From the NCBI GenBank assembly GCA_903890595.1, contig CAITBU010000304.1, positions 1-9,709 of the forward strand: 9,709 nucleotides of DNA. The letters run 5' to 3'. Under the pieces are notes generated by a model. The model was not told the DNA's origin. It saw only the letters and a list, made by a program, of their open reading frames with translations, and did no database searches. The translations under genes and the position numbers were made by a program. This DNA is from an uncultured Holophagaceae bacterium (GTDB taxonomy: Bacteria > Acidobacteriota > Holophagae > Holophagales > Holophagaceae). Shown here in pieces: positions 6,651 through 9,709 of the stretch; the stretch's first letter is position 1; each line of letters starts with the position of its first letter.

Positions 6651-6683
6651 CTCAGAAACGGCCCCGATGGGGCCGTTTCTGAG
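6651..6683. terminator. Strong hairpin between convergent genes (likely bidirectional terminator)
   Basis: CTCAGAAACGGCCCC (6651-6665) and GGGGCCGTTTCTGAG (6669-6683) form a perfect 15-bp stem with loop GAT, twelve bases after the lipid kinase stop. The arms carry AGAAA and TTTCT flanking a GC core, which can act as terminator in both directions even without a separate T run. Confidence 0.75.
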
Positions 6684-6684
6684 A

Positions 6685-6708
6685 TAGAAAAAGAGCGCTG
6701 GTCAGCGC
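6685..6708 (-). terminator. Intrinsic terminator overlapping the stop codon of the minus-strand gene
   Basis: Read on the minus strand, GCGCTGACCAGCGC (6708-6695) folds with a 5-bp GCGCT/AGCGC stem and a four-base loop, followed by TCTTTTTCT. The TGA stop (6704-6702) lies in the loop. It stands in tandem with the larger hairpin at 6651-6683. Confidence 0.55.
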
Positions 6709-7550
6709 GGATAGACCGCTGGTCCACTCATGCTGGGTCCGCGGAACTGAGCGCTGACGCTGGGGGAGGCGCCCCAGAGACCCACGACCATCTGCACGCC
6801 GCTCAGGTCCAGGGAGGGTTCCCAGTTCCGACGCAGGCTCAGGGTGTAGGGTGTCTTTTCGTCAGACCACCAGGCGGGATCATCCACGATGACATAGACG
6901 GCCGTGGCCTCCGACCCCGGGTTCGTGTAGGTCACCATCACCGGGTGCAGGGCGTTGTGGGCGCGCAGCATGCCCGGACCGGGGGTACCCCACTTGTCCA
7001 CCATCATGACTCGGAACCAGCCCAGCTTTTCGTGCTGGACTTCCACCTGCAGGGTGCCACCGGGGGGCACGGCGACGCCGTAGGCTCGCCACCCGGCGGG
7101 CTGCTGGGCGAAGTCGGTGAGCGTCTCCACCCCGTCGCCCAGGGGGGTCACAGGGATGAAGCCGCGGCGGGAGAGCCACTGAATCTCGGCGAAGAGGTCC
7201 CGGTGGCCCCAGTAGGCCGCATCCGGCATGATCCGGCAGCGCTTCCAGGCGGGTGGGACCACAACCTTGGTCCCGGAGTGCAGGGCGACGCTGGACAACC
7301 GGAGCCCTCCGGTGGGCCGCACCTGGTCGAGGGTCCGCTGAGCTGGGCCTTGGCGAGGTCGCGTCACCCGGCCCTCGACTCCCATGGACCGGGTCGGTGC
7401 GGCGGCGGGTGCCGGCGGCGCGTCCCTCTGGGTCTGGGGCTGTGGGCGTGGCACTCTGCCCTCTTGTGGCGAAGCGCCACAGATCGCCCCGGCCAGGGCC
7501 AGGACGGCAAGTACCGAAGGACCACGGAATTGCAGGAATCGTCGCGACAT
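6702..7550 (-). CDS. Secreted protein of unknown function with possible PPC-like beta-sandwich
   Basis: I do not recognise this 282-residue protein. ATG 7550 follows AGGAGG with a six-base spacer. Residues 1-26 form a signal peptide (FLQFRG, then SVLAVLALAGAICGA). Residues about 29-80 are a Pro/Gln/Arg-rich linker. From 80 on it is a compact, Trp-rich domain; residues about 155-240 (GVAVPPGGTLQVEVQ, GWFRVMMVD, TYTNPGSEATAVYVIVDDP, TPYTLSLRRNW) look like the bacterial pre-peptidase C-terminal (PPC) beta-sandwich, but no peptidase is attached. Two cysteines (24 and 105), of which only 105 would remain in the mature protein, and no lipobox. It is divergent from murC and converges on the lipid kinase. 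A near-consensus sigma-54 promoter at 7587-7602 points into it, so expression is probably conditional and needs an enhancer-binding activator. The function is unknown; the coding and secretion calls are firm. Confidence 0.82.
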   Translation of the reverse strand: MSRRFLQFRGPSVLAVLALAGAICGASPQEGRVPRPQPQTQRDAPPAPAAAPTRSMGVEGRVTRPRQGPAQRTLDQVRPTGGLRLSSVALHSGTKVVVPPAWKRCRIMPDAAYWGHRDLFAEIQWLSRRGFIPVTPLGDGVETLTDFAQQPAGWRAYGVAVPPGGTLQVEVQHEKLGWFRVMMVDKWGTPGPGMLRAHNALHPVMVTYTNPGSEATAVYVIVDDPAWWSDEKTPYTLSLRRNWEPSLDLSGVQMVVGLWGASPSVSAQFRGPSMSGPAVYPR

Positions 7551-7586
7551 CGGATGCCTCCTGGGCGGGACTGGCCGGCTTAAGGA

Positions 7587-7602
7587 TGCCAGAGGCGTGC
7601 CA
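7587..7602 (-). promoter_or_regulatory. Sigma-54 (RpoN) promoter, near consensus
   Basis: On the minus strand the sequence is TGGCACGCCTCTGGCA. Against the known consensus TGGCACG-N4-TTGCA it matches 11 of 12 fixed bases, including the -24 GG and -12 GC at the required spacing. Transcription would start near 7576, leaving a leader of about 26 bases that contains the AGGAGG site of the gene at 7550. I see no clear activator-binding palindrome upstream. Confidence 0.65.
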
Positions 7603-7630
7603 GTGGAAGCCAGGAGAGGGTCCTTGGCGG

Positions 7631-7636
7631 TATGCT
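7631..7636 (+). promoter_or_regulatory. Possible -10 box TATGCT for murC
   Basis: TATGCT lies 27 bases before the GTG start of murC, so the message would have a leader of about 20 bases containing the purine-rich GTGGGGG. No -35 box is visible. The hexamer is the same as that before the gene at 5692. Confidence 0.35.
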
Positions 7637-7663
7637 GGCCTTTTCCAGCGTGGGGGCCATCCG

Positions 7664-9031
7664 GTGTTCGGCAAGATCCAGCACATCCATTTCGTAGGCA
7701 TCGGCGGCATCGGCATGTCCGGCATCGCGGAGGTCCTAGCCAACCTGGGCTACCGGATCTCTGGTTCAGACCTCAAGGAGACCGCCGTCACCCAGCGCCT
7801 CCAGGCCCTGGGCATCGAGGTCCACATCGGCCACCACGGGCGGGCCATCGAGGGTGCCCAGGTGGTGGTCATCAGCTCGGCCGTGAAGGGGGACAACCCA
7901 GAGGTCGTCGCCGCCCACGCCGCCAAGGTCCCGGTGATCCCCCGCGGCGAGATGCTCGCGGAGCTGATGCGCATGAAGTACGGCATCGCCATCGCCGGCT
8001 CCCACGGCAAGACCACCACCACGGGCATGGTGGCGCAGGTGCTGAGCCAGGGCGGCATCGACCCCACCATCGTCATCGGTGGCAAGCTCGGCACCATCGG
8101 CAGCAACGCGAAGCTGGGCAAGGGGCCCTTCCTGGTGGCGGAGGCCGACGAGAGCGACGGCAGCTTCCTCATGCTGAACCCCACCCTCGCTGCCATCACC
8201 AACATCGACCGCGAGCACCTGGACCACTACAAGGACCTGGACGAGATCCAGGACGCCTTCGTGACCTTCGCCAACAAGGTGCCCTTCTTCGGCGCCGTGT
8301 TCCTCTGCATGGATGATGCGAACGCCGCCGCCGTGCGGCCTCGCCTCAAGCGCCGGGTCCACACCTACGGCACCCACCCCCAGGTGGACATCCGGGCTCG
8401 CGACATCCGCCAGGACGGGTTCACCACCCACTTCAAGCTGCGGGCCCACGGCGTGGACCTGGGCGCCTTCAGCCTCGGCGTCCCCGGCCACCACATGGTG
8501 CTCAACGCCCTGGCCGCCATCGGCATCGCCCTGGAACTCGAGGTCGATCCCGAGCAGATCCGCGCCAGCCTCGCCAGCTTCACCGGCGCCGACCGCCGCT
8601 TCCAGCTGAAGGGTGAGAAGAACGGCATCCTCGTGGTGGACGACTACGGCCACCACCCCACGGAGATCGCCGCCACCCTGGCCGCCGCCCGGGCCGGCTT
8701 CCCGGACCGCCGCCTCGTGGCGGCCTTCCAGCCCCACCGCTACACCCGCACCAAGGCCCTGCTGGAGGAGTTCAGCACCGCCTTCTTCGAGGCAGACGTG
8801 GTGGCTGTGACCGACATCTACCCGGCGGGCGAGCAGCCCATCCAGGGCATCACTGCTGCAGCCGTGGCCGAGGGCATGCGGGCCCACGGCCAGAAGGAGG
8901 TCCACCTGGTGGGCCGCGTGGAGGACCTGCCCAAGGCCCTGCAGGGCTTCACTCAAAGCGGGGACCTCATCATCACCTTCGGCGCGGGCTCCATCACCCA
9001 GGCTGGCCCCGCCTTCCTGAGCCTGGCCTGA
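7664..9031 (+). CDS. murC: UDP-N-acetylmuramate--L-alanine ligase
   Basis: This enzyme uses ATP to add L-alanine to UDP-N-acetylmuramic acid, the first amino acid of the peptidoglycan stem, in the cytoplasm. The 455 residues, near the usual length, show the three Mur ligase domains: GIGGIGMSG (12-20) in the UDP-sugar-binding domain; AGSHGKTTTT (111-120), the ATP loop; EADESD (160-165) and NIDREHLDHY (180-189) in the central domain; GHHMVLNALAA (275-285); and DDYGHHPTE (326-334) with FQPHRYTRT (355-363) in the C-terminal domain. GTG 7664 is chosen because the protein then starts just before the nucleotide fold and GGGGG lies seven bases upstream; the frame stays open much further upstream, but that part is antisense to the gene at 6702-7550. 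Unlike the common arrangement, no other cell-wall cluster genes (murG, murB, ftsQ) flank it. The next gene starts two bases after its stop. Confidence 0.97.
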   Translation: MFGKIQHIHFVGIGGIGMSGIAEVLANLGYRISGSDLKETAVTQRLQALGIEVHIGHHGRAIEGAQVVVISSAVKGDNPEVVAAHAAKVPVIPRGEMLAELMRMKYGIAIAGSHGKTTTTGMVAQVLSQGGIDPTIVIGGKLGTIGSNAKLGKGPFLVAEADESDGSFLMLNPTLAAITNIDREHLDHYKDLDEIQDAFVTFANKVPFFGAVFLCMDDANAAAVRPRLKRRVHTYGTHPQVDIRARDIRQDGFTTHFKLRAHGVDLGAFSLGVPGHHMVLNALAAIGIALELEVDPEQIRASLASFTGADRRFQLKGEKNGILVVDDYGHHPTEIAATLAAARAGFPDRRLVAAFQPHRYTRTKALLEEFSTAFFEADVVAVTDIYPAGEQPIQGITAAAVAEGMRAHGQKEVHLVGRVEDLPKALQGFTQSGDLIITFGAGSITQAGPAFLSLA

Positions 9032-9033
9032 GC

Positions 9034-9709
9034 ATGGCCCTGCGGCCCCCGCCTGCCCTCATCGCCCTGCTGGCCGCCGCACCTCTGGCCGCCGGCCTAC
9101 CCGCGGGCCTGTTGCCCGCTGCGGACCACCGGCCTGACGTCCCCGTGCCTGCCCTGGGGGCCCGCTATACGCCCCACCATGAGCTGCTGGCCTATGTCCG
9201 GGCCCTGGCCGCCGCCGCGCCGGAGCGGGTGCGGCTCACGACCCTGAATGTCACGGAGGAAGGCCAGGAGCAGCCCTTCCTGGTGATCACCTCCCCCGCC
9301 AACCTCCAGCGCCTCGACGCGCTGCAGGCCCTCAATGCCAAGCTGGCCGACCCCCGCAGCTGCACCGAAGACGAAGCCAAGCGCATCACCGAGACCAACC
9401 CCGTCTTCGTGTGGCTCGGCTACTCCGTCCACGGCGCCGAGGCCTCTGGCTCCGAGGCGGCCCTGGCCGTGGCCTACCACTTCGCCGCCGCCCGCTCGCC
9501 GGAAGTGCTCAAGCAGCTGGACCGGGTGGTGCTGCTGCTGGACCTGACCCAGAACCCCGATGGCCGGTCCCGCCACCTCCAGGCCGTCACCGAGGCCACC
9601 ACGCCCTTCAATGTCAGCGATCCCCAGGACGCGCAGAACACCGCCCGCTGGCCCGGGGGCCGCTTCAACCACCGCCTCTTCGACCTCAACCGGGACTGGA
9701 CCTGGCAGA
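9034..9709 (+). CDS. Secreted M14-family zinc carboxypeptidase (3' end outside window)
   Basis: The frame is open for 225 codons to the right edge. Residues 1-21 form a signal peptide (ALIALLAAAPLAAG). After it, TPHHELLAYVRALAAAAPERVRL is the usual entry helix of M14 peptidases. SVHGAEASGSEAAL (131-144) carries the first two zinc ligands, His133 and Glu136 (HxxE). QNPDGR (173-178) and FDLNRDW (216-222), with Asn219 and Arg220 for binding the substrate carboxylate, follow in the order expected. The third zinc ligand and catalytic Glu would lie beyond the window. The HGAEASGSEAAL wording is typical of large secreted M14 members. ATG 9034 lies two bases after the murC stop, without a strong ribosome site, so translation probably depends on murC. 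A role in trimming peptidoglycan peptides is possible from the context but is not shown; degradation of external protein is equally likely. Confidence 0.9.
   Translation, partial: MALRPPPALIALLAAAPLAAGLPAGLLPAADHRPDVPVPALGARYTPHHELLAYVRALAAAAPERVRLTTLNVTEEGQEQPFLVITSPANLQRLDALQALNAKLADPRSCTEDEAKRITETNPVFVWLGYSVHGAEASGSEAALAVAYHFAAARSPEVLKQLDRVVLLLDLTQNPDGRSRHLQAVTEATTPFNVSDPQDAQNTARWPGGRFNHRLFDLNRDWTWQ

Noticed and set aside
5380..6651. Minus-strand open frame of 423 codons opposite the lipid kinase
   Set aside because: It is antisense to a gene with clear GGDGT and DGE motifs, overlaps the TubC-like gene in another frame, and has shadow-like composition.
7253..7663. 137-codon N-terminal extension of murC
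   Set aside because: The frame is open but antisense to the secreted protein gene, and MurC domain 1 begins right after GTG 7664.
7766..8956. Minus-strand open frame of 396 codons
   Set aside because: Antisense of murC, with a His/Val/Gly/Leu-rich shadow composition and no motif.

Overview
The window is a high-GC (clearly above 60% by eye) bacterial chromosome segment with short intergenic gaps, Shine-Dalgarno-led or stop/start-coupled genes, and murC. Genes, codon use and repeat content suggest a Gram-negative environmental bacterium. My best guess is the Holophagae (Geothrix/Holophaga) branch of Acidobacteriota, but no gene here proves it.

Layout. (1) 1-2860, minus strand: the 5' part of a very large secreted protein, an autocatalytic C45/phospholipase B-like hydrolase followed by an M1-peptidase-like C-terminal region; it runs off the left edge. 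(2) 2861-3108: intergenic, holding an imperfect palindromic repeat. (3) 3109-4973, plus strand: an RluA-type pseudouridine synthase overlapping by ATGA a secreted NAGPA-type phosphodiester glycosidase. (4) 4974-5294: a gene-free stretch of 321 bases carrying a 161-bp element with 20-bp inverted ends and a second short GC-rich repeat. (5) 5295-5492, minus: a 65-residue TubC-like protein. (6) 5493-5691: a divergent gap with an AT-rich island and a possible dispersed repeat. (7) 5692-6639, plus: a diacylglycerol/lipid kinase-family protein. (8) 6640-6708: a strong terminator region between convergent genes. (9) 6702-7550, minus: a secreted protein of unknown function behind a near-consensus sigma-54 promoter. 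(10) 7664-9031, plus: murC, coupled to (11) 9034-9709, a secreted M14 zinc carboxypeptidase cut by the right edge.

The genes do not form one pathway. The most coherent theme is the cell envelope and exported hydrolases: murC makes a peptidoglycan precursor, the lipid kinase may act on membrane lipids, and four of the eight proteins have Sec-type signal peptides. I found no mobile element with a transposase, no RNA gene and no CRISPR array. The points most worth checking are the sigma-54 promoter, the C45/M1-like fusion, the orphan TubC-like protein, the three kinds of intergenic repeat, and the TA(A/T)GCT boxes just upstream of plus-strand start codons.
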